Source of the DNA: Verrucomicrobiales bacterium
Lineage (GTDB): Bacteria; Verrucomicrobiota; Verrucomicrobiia; Limisphaerales; Palsa-1400
Direction: 5' to 3'
Assembly (NCBI GenBank): GCA_028293405.1
Contig: JAQGOW010000413.1
Span: forward strand, 1 to 5,210
Length of the DNA stretch: 5,210 bases
Notes under the pieces: generated by a model
What the model saw: the letters and a program-made list of their open reading frames with translations, nothing else
Database searches by the model: none
What the model was told of the DNA's origin: nothing
Part shown: positions 1 to 5,210 of the stretch, piece by piece
Position numbering within the stretch: position 1 is the stretch's first letter
Layout: each line of letters begins with the position of its first letter
Program-made: the position numbers and the translations under genes

Positions 1-1
1 A

Positions 2-415
2 AACTCCGGTCGAAACGGCGAGACATCGCAGGATGGCTTGAACCGAATCGATTATATTGCACAACGGCAGCCCCGCATTGTGTTGTTGTGCTTCGGTGGC
101 AACGACGCTTTGCGACAGGTGGCACGTGAGGAAACGTTTCGCAACATCGGCGCGATGATTGAGCGTTTGCAACAACAAGGAACGTTTGTCGTATTGATCG
201 GCATTCGCAGTGCGACTTTGCGCGATAAAAACGCGACGTGGTTCAAAGACTTAGCGCGAGCGAAGCACGTGTTGCTCGTGCCAAATATTCTCGATGAGGT
301 TTTGGCCCATCCAAATCTCATGTCAGACGAGGTGCATCCAAACGACAAAGGTTACGCAATCATCGCGGAACGGATAGGAACGGCATTGGATCCCTTGATG
401 CCGCAGTTGCGCTAA
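2..415 (+). CDS. SGNH/GDSL-type esterase (TesA-like), 5' end off window
   Basis: C-terminal 137 residues of a serine esterase or lysophospholipase of the SGNH hydrolase fold, which cleaves ester or thioester bonds in lipids and related substrates. The reading frame is open to the left edge, and residues upstream of the TTG at position 38 match the family (NGETSQDGL, block II glycine), so that TTG is not the true start. Visible motifs are block II (Gly6 of the fragment), block III GGND with the oxyanion-hole Asn34, and block V DEVHPN with catalytic Asp109 and His112. Block I, with the nucleophilic Ser in GDS, and any signal peptide lie off the window. Compared with E. coli TesA, roughly the first 40 mature residues are missing. 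The catalytic residues that can be seen are intact, so the gene looks functional. Substrate cannot be told. Its TAA stop overlaps the stop of the convergent TPM gene. Confidence 0.9.
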   Translation, partial: NSGRNGETSQDGLNRIDYIAQRQPRIVLLCFGGNDALRQVAREETFRNIGAMIERLQQQGTFVVLIGIRSATLRDKNATWFKDLARAKHVLLVPNILDEVLAHPNLMSDEVHPNDKGYAIIAERIGTALDPLMPQLR

Positions 416-846
416 TCGTGTTCGATCTCGTCAGGGAGTTCGTTTCTGTCGCCGTCGTGATGTGGGAAATGAGCGCCCATTAACGCACCTGCTCGATGAA
501 TTCCGTGGATGATGCCTTGCGTGTAATCGCCTTTGCGAAAGTGTCCTGTCATTTCCTGCGCGACGTCTGTCCAGAACTTGTCTCCGCATTTTTGGTGAAT
601 CGCGAGGTCGCCGATGATCGCAAACTTCCGAACCCGAGGCGCAACGTAAATGAGCACGCCGTTGCGATCTTTCGTTTTCGTCATGCCCAATTTTTCGAAC
701 CGCAGTTGCGCAGCGGCGACCGGGTCTTCGGGTTCTTTGCGGCTAATGAACACACGAATTTCGCCGCACATCTTCGACTCGGCATCGCGAATGGCACCGA
801 CGATTTGCTCGTGCTCAAGCTGGCTGAAAAAATCACGTGCTCTCAT
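412..846 (-). CDS. Small TPM-domain protein, no signal peptide
   Basis: A 144-residue protein made almost entirely of one TPM domain (the TLP18.3/Psb32/MOLO-1 fold, often annotated as a TPM phosphatase domain). The biochemical role of bacterial members is not settled. Family features seen: CGEIRVFI at 27-34, FEKLGM at 50-55, RNGVLIYVAPRVRKFAIIGD at 61-80, AIH at 82-84, a G..FW pair at 88-92, and the tail HFP...RNELPDEI at 126-141. There is no hydrophobic N-terminus, so it is probably cytoplasmic or held at the membrane by partners. The ATG at 846-844 is preferred over the longer frame to 942, because the extra 32 residues are a Trp/Arg-rich out-of-frame reading of the upstream glycine-rich tail. 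The chosen ATG shares its A with the upstream TGA (TGATG) and has an AGGAGG nine bases ahead. It is the last gene of the lemA-TPM-TPM operon. Confidence 0.88.
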   Translation of the reverse strand: MRARDFFSQLEHEQIVGAIRDAESKMCGEIRVFISRKEPEDPVAAAQLRFEKLGMTKTKDRNGVLIYVAPRVRKFAIIGDLAIHQKCGDKFWTDVAQEMTGHFRKGDYTQGIIHGIHRAGALMGAHFPHHDGDRNELPDEIEHD

Positions 847-1613
847 CACCAACTCCCTCCTGCTCCACCACCACCGAAACTTCCACCACCACCCGAAAAG
901 CTCCCGCCTCCTCCACTGAACCCACCGCCACCAGACGACCAACCGCCGCTCGACATACCACCGAAAAACCCACCGGAATATCCGCGATTTTGGATTGAGT
1001 ACCCGCGGCGAGAACGCAGGGCCATATAGGCAAAAAGAACTGGCGCGCCAATAAGGAGCAACAGAAACAAGGGAATCCCGCCAACGTTGTTTGGACGCCC
1101 CTGCCCCTGTCTGACCGTTCGTCCGGTGCCCTTGTACTCGCCCTTTGTCGCGGCGATAACGGCGTGAACACCAGCACTCACTCCGCCGTTGAAATCGTTC
1201 TGTTTAAACCTTGGAACGATCTCGTTTTCGATGATGCGTTTGCACGTTACATCAGGCAACGCACCTTCCAGACCGTAACCGGTTTGAATGAACATTTTGT
1301 GGTCGCCGGTGAACACGAAAAGGACGACGCCGTTGTTCTTTTTTGTTCCTGCACCCCAAGCCCGCGCGACGCGCACGGTGTAATCTTCGATCGACGAGTC
1401 GCTTTCCATTTTGGGGTAAATAGCGACGACGAATTGATTGCCGGTGTCACGCTCGAATTGGGCCAGTTCGCCATTGAGTTGCGTGGCGGTACCCGGCGAG
1501 ACCACGTGCGCGTAATCATTGAAATGATTCTGCGGCACGGGTGGAATGACTTCCTTTGCTTGCGCGATCGCGCAACAAAGCGTCAGCCACAATATGGTGA
1601 TGAATCGGGTCAC
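846..1613 (-). CDS. Secreted/membrane-anchored TPM-domain protein with Gly-rich tail (YgcG-like)
   Basis: A 255-residue envelope protein with the usual layout of YgcG-type TPM proteins. Residues 1-19 are a signal peptide with likely cleavage after AQA, before KEVIPP. The TPM domain spans about 28-157, with FNDYAHVVS at 31-39, TGNQFVVAIYP at 57-67, the NNGVVLFVF strand at 93-101 and the TGYGLEG loop at 111-117. A transmembrane segment lies at about 179-199, followed by Arg-rich RSRRGY. The Gly/Ser-rich tail at about 211-255 ends in AGGSW. Expected topology is a periplasmic TPM domain with the tail on the cytoplasmic side. The start is a GTG whose last bases overlap the TGA of lemA (GTGA). It gives a good signal peptide, but no clear ribosome binding site is seen, suggesting translational coupling. 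Its stop overlaps the start of the second TPM gene. Molecular function is unproven; roles in envelope assembly or as partners of LemA have been suggested for the family. Confidence 0.92.
   Translation of the reverse strand: MTRFITILWLTLCCAIAQAKEVIPPVPQNHFNDYAHVVSPGTATQLNGELAQFERDTGNQFVVAIYPKMESDSSIEDYTVRVARAWGAGTKKNNGVVLFVFTGDHKMFIQTGYGLEGALPDVTCKRIIENEIVPRFKQNDFNGGVSAGVHAVIAATKGEYKGTGRTVRQGQGRPNNVGGIPLFLLLLIGAPVLFAYMALRSRRGYSIQNRGYSGGFFGGMSSGGWSSGGGGFSGGGGSFSGGGGSFGGGGAGGSW
849..983 (-). repeat. Low-complexity region encoding the Gly/Ser/Phe-rich tail
   Basis: On the minus strand this stretch encodes about 45 residues dominated by Gly, with repeated GGGGSF units near the end. On the plus strand it appears as a CCACC-rich run. 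Such tails are typical of YgcG-type TPM proteins. The repetition explains spurious proline-rich and Trp/Arg-rich open frames that cross it. Confidence 0.85.
856..861 (-). promoter_or_regulatory. Strong ribosome binding site of the small TPM gene
   Basis: AGGAGG on the minus strand, nine bases before the ATG at 846-844. It lies inside the last codons of the upstream gene, which read Gly-Ala-Gly-Gly-Ser-Trp-stop. It supports the ATG at 846 over the longer frame and fits reinitiation at the TGATG overlap. Confidence 0.75.
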
Positions 1614-2251
1614 GGCTTAGCGGCGGGAGCTTTAGAGTTGAAATCGAAGTTCACCTTCGGCGCAGTTTCAGCACCCGGGGTTGCGGAGAAATACGGCTTC
1701 TCTTTGAAACCGAGCATCCCCGCGTAGAGGATCGTTGGAAACGATCTCAACCGCGTATCGTACGATTGCACAGCGTCGTTGAAATCACGTCGAGCGACGG
1801 CAATGCGATTTTCGGTGCCTTCAAGTTGTGCCTGCAGATCGCGAAAATTCGCATTGGCCTTCAGGTCGGGATAACGTTCCACAACCACCAACAACCGCGA
1901 CAAAGCGGAGGAGAGTTGGCCTTGCGCTTTATCAAATTGCGCGAGGGTGTTTGCGTCGGTTGGTGCGACGTTCGGGTTGATGTTCACCTTACCGACCGAG
2001 GCACGCGCTTCGGTGATATCAGTCAGCGTCGACTTTTCGAAATTTGCCGCACCCGAAACGGTATTCACCAGGTTCGGGATGAGATCAGCGCGCCGTTGGT
2101 AATCGTTTTGTACCTGAGCCCACTTGCTGTTCACATTCTGGTTGTCAGCATTCAACCGGTTGTAACCGGAAATGCCGGTTATCGCCGCGATGATGACAAA
2201 GAAAATGAAAATCGCGATCAGACCACCCAATATAATCAGAAGTTTTTTCAT
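1610..2251 (-). CDS. lemA: LemA family membrane protein
   Basis: A 213-residue LemA family protein, a short membrane anchor followed by a long helical bundle. Residues 3-26 are strongly hydrophobic after a Lys pair (MKKLL), giving one N-terminal transmembrane helix. The family signature follows: YNRLNADNQNVNSKW at about 30-44, then QRRADLIPNLV at 52-62. NFRDLQAQLEGTENRIAVAR and RSFPTILYAGMLGFKEKPYF are also typical. The final residues are an Ala/Pro/Lys-rich tail. LemA function is poorly defined; homologues are membrane proteins often encoded beside TPM genes, as here. The ATG is well supported, because an in-frame TAA sits only three codons upstream (2263-2261). No good Shine-Dalgarno sequence precedes it. 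It is first in a three-gene operon, and its TGA overlaps the GTG of the next gene. Confidence 0.95.
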   Translation of the reverse strand: MKKLLIILGGLIAIFIFFVIIAAITGISGYNRLNADNQNVNSKWAQVQNDYQRRADLIPNLVNTVSGAANFEKSTLTDITEARASVGKVNINPNVAPTDANTLAQFDKAQGQLSSALSRLLVVVERYPDLKANANFRDLQAQLEGTENRIAVARRDFNDAVQSYDTRLRSFPTILYAGMLGFKEKPYFSATPGAETAPKVNFDFNSKAPAAKP

Positions 2252-2290
2252 ATCATTCGTTTACTACAGAAACGGTGTACGCCACCTCTC

Positions 2291-2319
2291 ATTATCGCAC
2301 AATTACAATACGAGGCTAA
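2291..2319 (-). promoter_or_regulatory. Possible promoter of the lemA operon
   Basis: A GATAAT at 2296-2291 (five of six matches to TATAAT), with TTAGCC at 2319-2314 (three of six matches to TTGACA) after a 17-base spacer. It would place transcription start about 30 bases upstream of the lemA ATG. The -35 element is poor, and promoter consensus in this phylum is not well known, so this is tentative. Confidence 0.3.
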
Positions 2320-2372
2320 CTTTGTAAACTACACCAACGACTTGCCAGTTCTCACCGATTTTCGATGCAAAT

Positions 2373-2387
2373 TGCTGACGTTCAGCA
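2373..2387. repeat. Perfect inverted repeat, possible operator
   Basis: TGCTGA-CGT-TCAGCA, a 6-base perfect inverted repeat around a 3-base centre. It lies in the divergent region between lemA and the response regulator gene, upstream of both. The size and symmetry suit a dimeric DNA-binding protein or a small hairpin. No family site was recognised. Confidence 0.35.
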
Positions 2388-2432
2388 GCAACCAGAATTT
2401 GGCGGGCTTGGCGCAATTCTAGCTATCCTCAC

Positions 2433-2460
2433 GTTTAAGATTGTTGAGAAATCCTTAAAC
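2433..2460. repeat. Inverted repeat GTTTAAG / CTTAAAC upstream of the response regulator
   Basis: Two perfect 7-base arms separated by 14 bases, ending 33 bases before the chosen ATG of the response regulator. The arms are AT-rich and would form only a weak hairpin, so a protein-binding role is at least as likely. Chance occurrence is possible. Confidence 0.25.
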
Positions 2461-2493
2461 ATCGGAGCCACTTTGCAAACCGAAGAAATTTCT

Positions 2494-3777
2494 ATGGACC
2501 GCGCCGGCTTTCAATCAGCCCGTGCGCACAAAATCTTTTTTGTTGAGGACGATAAGGACATTGTCGCGATCTACAAGGAAGCGCTCGAGCAACAAGGGTT
2601 TGTTGTCGAGTCTGCTGAAGACGGCTTGCAGGCCATCAAGATGGTGAAACTGATTCAGCCCGATGTTATTGTTTTGGATCTGCTCATGCCGAAGCTCAAC
2701 GGTGTGGATGTCGTCAAATACGTACGCTCACACGCCGAAACTGCCAAGATCCCAATCGTCATTTTCTCTAATGCGTTCATGAGTGATCTCGTGCAACGCG
2801 CGGCGGACGCCGGTGCAAATATCGGGTTGCTCAAATCCAGTTGCACACCCAATAAGCTCATTGGCGTTATCAACAACGTCTTGGCAGGCGATGAATTCGA
2901 TACCAAGCACATGTCGCTTCTCGCCGCTCCGTTGCGCGATAAGCGCGACAGCTCGAATTCGTTTTCTCCTCCGTCCACGCCGGATCTGCCGCAAATGCGT
3001 CCGAGCAGTCTGCTCGACATCCCTCAAGATCGCTCGCGCGGTATGGCGACCGAAATGCGCCATGCGTTCACTGTCACGGAAGCACGCACGATCACAGAAA
3101 TGCGCGCGCTCTGGCAAAGTGTCTTGATGCACGACGGTGTGGCAGCACAAAAGCTGGCGATGAGTGAAATTTGGACGAAGCTGCGCGCCGTGAACGCCAG
3201 TGCAACAGCGGCGGGCTGTGTTTTTATCGCGCGATTTACGGGTGCGGTCGAGGCGCTACTGCGCGACCTGAACTCGGATCCAGAGAGCATCAGTTACTCT
3301 CGGATGTTGACTGTCGCCGAAGGCATCGAGTTCCTGAAATATTTATTCAACGCGACCGGCGGCGTGAATTTCGGCAGCCCGAATCCAGCGAGCGTCCTGC
3401 TGGTCGACGCGGACATTGAATTTGCGTTCACGCTCGAACGGGCATTCGCAAATTTCAACCTACGCCTGATCCAGGCAACGGACTCGATAACGGCGTCAAT
3501 GCTGCTCGAGCGAGATACTTTCGATTTAGTGCTCGTGGAAAGTGAACTCCCGGACACGTCCGGCTTCAACTTTGCATTGGGCACGCGGTTGATAGCCGCC
3601 AACGCGAAAACCCCAATCATGTTTATCACATCCAAGCTGCATGTGGACAGTCGCCCGCACGCTGTATTGTGCGGCGGACAAGACATCATCGGAAAACCGC
3701 TGCTGCCCAGCGAAGTCATCGTCAAAGTGCTGATGCAAATCATGCGTGATGAAATCAATGCGGCGCACCCTGCCTGA
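2494..3777 (+). CDS. Response regulator: receiver, Hpt-like segment, pseudo-receiver
   Basis: A 427-residue two-component signalling protein with no DNA-binding or enzymatic output domain. Receiver 1 (about 12-131) has the acidic pair Glu18/Asp19, phospho-acceptor Asp62 in VIVLDLLMP, Ser92 at the Thr/Ser switch position and Lys114 (followed by Ser, not the usual Pro), so it should be phosphorylatable. A Pro/Ser-rich linker covers about 148-172. A helical segment at about 193-287 resembles Hpt units found between receivers in Verrucomicrobiota-type proteins, but has no His in its core. Receiver 2 (about 299-417) keeps Asp305, Thr379 and Lys401-Pro402, but has Glu349 where the phospho-acceptor Asp should be (VLVESELPDTSG). 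The ATG at 2494 is chosen because the receiver begins eleven residues later. A longer frame from 2365 adds 43 residues unlike any receiver. The ribosome binding site is weak (GAAG about nine bases ahead). No cognate histidine kinase is in the window. Confidence 0.88.
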   Translation: MDRAGFQSARAHKIFFVEDDKDIVAIYKEALEQQGFVVESAEDGLQAIKMVKLIQPDVIVLDLLMPKLNGVDVVKYVRSHAETAKIPIVIFSNAFMSDLVQRAADAGANIGLLKSSCTPNKLIGVINNVLAGDEFDTKHMSLLAAPLRDKRDSSNSFSPPSTPDLPQMRPSSLLDIPQDRSRGMATEMRHAFTVTEARTITEMRALWQSVLMHDGVAAQKLAMSEIWTKLRAVNASATAAGCVFIARFTGAVEALLRDLNSDPESISYSRMLTVAEGIEFLKYLFNATGGVNFGSPNPASVLLVDADIEFAFTLERAFANFNLRLIQATDSITASMLLERDTFDLVLVESELPDTSGFNFALGTRLIAANAKTPIMFITSKLHVDSRPHAVLCGGQDIIGKPLLPSEVIVKVLMQIMRDEINAAHPA

Positions 3778-3782
3778 CCTGT

Positions 3783-5210
3783 CTAATTCCCGACTACTCG
3801 ATAGTAACGCATAGGAGCTGTTGACGGTGCAATCCGACCGTTCTGTCCAATATCAGAAAACGCAGTAATCGTCGAAGTCGCATTTGTGGTCCCCACCAAC
3901 TGCCACGGGCCGTTTAAAGCGTCACGTGATTCAATACGCAGCGATGTTCCAACAGGCGCGCTGATTTGAAGGAGGACATTGCTGCCGGTTCGTTGCGCGG
4001 AGATCAGTTCGATCGTATTGAACAACGACGGCACAGCGAGCAAGCTCACGTCAAAGGAAACATTGTCCCAACTCGACGCCCATGCGTTGTTCAACTGCAC
4101 CGCTATGGTGTTAACGCCGGCAACAAGCAGGTTCTGAAATGGCGTCAGGTCGAAATACTTTGTGTCGTTACCGTCGGAGCTGACGGCGTTAATTCCCGAC
4201 GTGATAACTTCCTGCCCGTTCAACCAAACGCGCAAAGGATAGGTAATCCCGGCAAAATCGTCCGTGCAGTTCGCCGCGAGAAGCAACTCTTCAAATGCAA
4301 CCTCGTGCAACGTGAACGTAGTTCGAAAGAAATATGATGCTTTTGAAGTTGGGAGCGTAGTCGCGATGTTCATTGGTCCACTTCCGGCTCCAAACTTCGC
4401 GGTGCCGCTCGGCCAGGCAAGGTCAGAGAACTTTGTGGCAAACCAGGATGCAGCTGGCGTGCTCGTGAAATAGCGCCACGCCGACCGAAGTGGGAGCAGA
4501 ACGTTCCAATGTGGATCGCTCAGTGGCGGCAGTGCGCGAAAGAAGATGTCGTCGAGGTAAATGGAACCGTTCGCAGGCAAGGCGCTTTGAAAGCGATGAC
4601 GTAATTCGACATTGGGAAATCCCGCCGGCATTGTGAACACCCGATTTAAATACGTCCAAGACGTTGCCGTTGGACCTATGCCCATCGGAGGTGTGAAATA
4701 GTTGGGATACGGAAACGTCGGACGTGCATTGTGATTATCACCCGTCAATGAAGAGGTCCACTCAAACCAATTCGTCGTCAGTGCCGTAAGTCCGGAACTT
4801 TGCATATAGCCGCCGAAGCTGTAGAGCGTTCCTGCATTCACCGGAATGTAAGAACGAGGCGTGCCGTAAACGACGTATTGGTTGAGGCCGTCGGTTGTTG
4901 TTTGGTTTTGCAGTACGACCTGCATCGATTTGCGACCTTGAAATGCGTTGCTTGAACCAACCATGTTCGTCCAGGGAATGTTGCCGGTGTCCCATTTATC
5001 CCAATGACTGTTGTCGCTTTCTTCGAAACCAGAGTTCGCGATCAGGTTGCCGTTGAGCTGCGAAAGAATGGCGAAAGGCGCGGAACGCACTTCAGCGCCG
5101 TTCACGACCGCGGCGAGTTCATAGAAATATTGCCATCCGACTTCCAAGCCGGTCTCGGTGTAGTTCGTGAATGAATTCGGAATCGTTTCCACCAAGTTGA
5201 AGGCCCCATT
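3783..5210 (-). CDS. Large secreted/surface beta-sandwich protein, C-terminal part, 5' end off window
   Basis: The visible 475 residues are the C-terminal part of a larger extracellular protein. The frame stays open to the right edge, so the TTG at 5195 is not taken as a start. Fragment residues 1-46 look like the last strands of a fibronectin type III domain (YTETGLEVGWQYFYELAAV). Residues 53-226 form a carbohydrate-binding-like beta sandwich starting NLIANSGFE and ending with SIYLDDIFFR, as in CBM4/9-type modules. Residues 230-392 form a second galactose-binding-like module with WRYF, YFFRTTFTL, LRVWLNGQEV and GVNTIAVQLNN. Residues 397-475 are a short beta-rich repeat with SLRIESRDALNGPWQLVG, ending in RYYRVVGN; this style is common at the ends of secreted Verrucomicrobiota proteins. 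Binding to glycans on the surface or in the surroundings is likely. Any catalytic domain and the signal peptide are off the window. Confidence 0.85.
   Translation of the reverse strand, partial: NGAFNLVETIPNSFTNYTETGLEVGWQYFYELAAVVNGAEVRSAPFAILSQLNGNLIANSGFEESDNSHWDKWDTGNIPWTNMVGSSNAFQGRKSMQVVLQNQTTTDGLNQYVVYGTPRSYIPVNAGTLYSFGGYMQSSGLTALTTNWFEWTSSLTGDNHNARPTFPYPNYFTPPMGIGPTATSWTYLNRVFTMPAGFPNVELRHRFQSALPANGSIYLDDIFFRALPPLSDPHWNVLLPLRSAWRYFTSTPAASWFATKFSDLAWPSGTAKFGAGSGPMNIATTLPTSKASYFFRTTFTLHEVAFEELLLAANCTDDFAGITYPLRVWLNGQEVITSGINAVSSDGNDTKYFDLTPFQNLLVAGVNTIAVQLNNAWASSWDNVSFDVSLLAVPSLFNTIELISAQRTGSNVLLQISAPVGTSLRIESRDALNGPWQLVGTTNATSTITAFSDIGQNGRIAPSTAPMRYYRVVGN

Larger units (their letters stand above)
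2252..2493. other. Divergent intergenic region
   Basis: 242 bases between the start of lemA (minus) and the start of the response regulator gene (plus). No credible gene was seen. It holds the possible lemA promoter and two inverted repeats; no convincing promoter for the response regulator was found by eye. Confidence 0.7.

Noticed and set aside
38..40. TTG as start of the esterase
   Set aside because: The frame is open upstream and the preceding residues match block II of the family, so the gene simply continues off the window.
847..942. N-terminal extension of the small TPM protein (Trp/Arg-rich, 32 residues)
   Set aside because: It reads the Gly-rich tail of the upstream gene in another frame. 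The ATG at 846 has a strong ribosome binding site and begins a normal TPM protein.
496..1029. Plus-strand open frame with a striking proline-rich tail (PPPP repeats)
   Set aside because: It is antisense to the two TPM genes; the proline run is the complement of the Gly-rich codons. No start signal and no family resemblance.
1164..1727. 187-residue plus-strand open frame
   Set aside because: Antisense to the anchored TPM gene and lemA end; no recognisable domain, while the minus strand gives clear family matches.
2373..2387. Reading the palindrome as a Rho-independent terminator
   Set aside because: The stem is short, no T-run follows, and it lies upstream of genes on both sides.
1766..2422. 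218-residue plus-strand open frame over lemA
   Set aside because: Mirror frame of lemA with a composition unlike a real protein; lemA on the other strand is unambiguous.
2365..2493. 43-residue N-terminal extension of the response regulator
   Set aside because: Receiver domains start close to the ATG at 2494; the extension has no homology-like features, lacks a ribosome binding site and overlaps the palindrome in the control region.
2655..3150. Minus-strand open frames within the response regulator gene (121 and 140 residues)
   Set aside because: Shadows of a clear receiver-coding frame; no family resemblance.
3966..4337. Plus-strand 123-residue open frame inside the surface protein gene
   Set aside because: Antisense to a well-supported beta-sandwich reading frame; no domain seen. 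The GAAGGAGG-like bases upstream look like chance.

Overview
The window carries six protein genes, two of them cut by the window edges. No RNA gene, insertion sequence or CRISPR array was seen. The best guess for the source is a Verrucomicrobiota bacterium of the Pedosphaera/Limisphaerales type. This rests on two things: the C-terminal end of the right-edge surface protein (a beta-sandwich module, then a short repeat ending in a YYRV motif), and the architecture of the response regulator (receiver, Hpt-like helical unit, second receiver). Both styles are remembered as common in that phylum. It is an inference from protein style, since there is no rRNA or other marker gene here.

Layout from left to right. 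(1) Positions 2-415, plus strand: the C-terminal part of an SGNH/GDSL esterase of the TesA type, running off the left edge. (2) Positions 412-2251, minus strand: a tightly packed operon in the order lemA, then a membrane-anchored TPM-domain protein with a glycine-rich tail, then a small TPM-domain protein with no signal peptide. Both internal junctions are start/stop overlaps (GTGA and TGATG), so the three proteins are probably made together. (3) Positions 2252-2493: a 242-base divergent intergenic region holding a possible lemA promoter and two inverted repeats. (4) Positions 2494-3777, plus strand: a 427-residue response regulator with an intact N-terminal receiver, a helical Hpt-like segment without a histidine, and a C-terminal receiver whose phospho-acceptor Asp is replaced by Glu. 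(5) Positions 3783-5210, minus strand: the C-terminal 475 residues of a large secreted or surface beta-sandwich protein (FN3 remnant, carbohydrate-binding-like domain, galactose-binding-like domain, C-terminal repeat), running off the right edge.

The lemA-TPM-TPM operon reads as one envelope-associated unit of unsettled function. The divergent response regulator shares its upstream region, so co-regulation is possible but not shown. Both convergent gene pairs meet end to end (stop codons overlapping at 412-415, five bases apart at 3778-3782), leaving no room for an intergenic terminator. The most interesting items are the degenerate second half of the response regulator, the paired TPM proteins, and the ribosome binding site written into the glycine-rich tail codons of the upstream gene.
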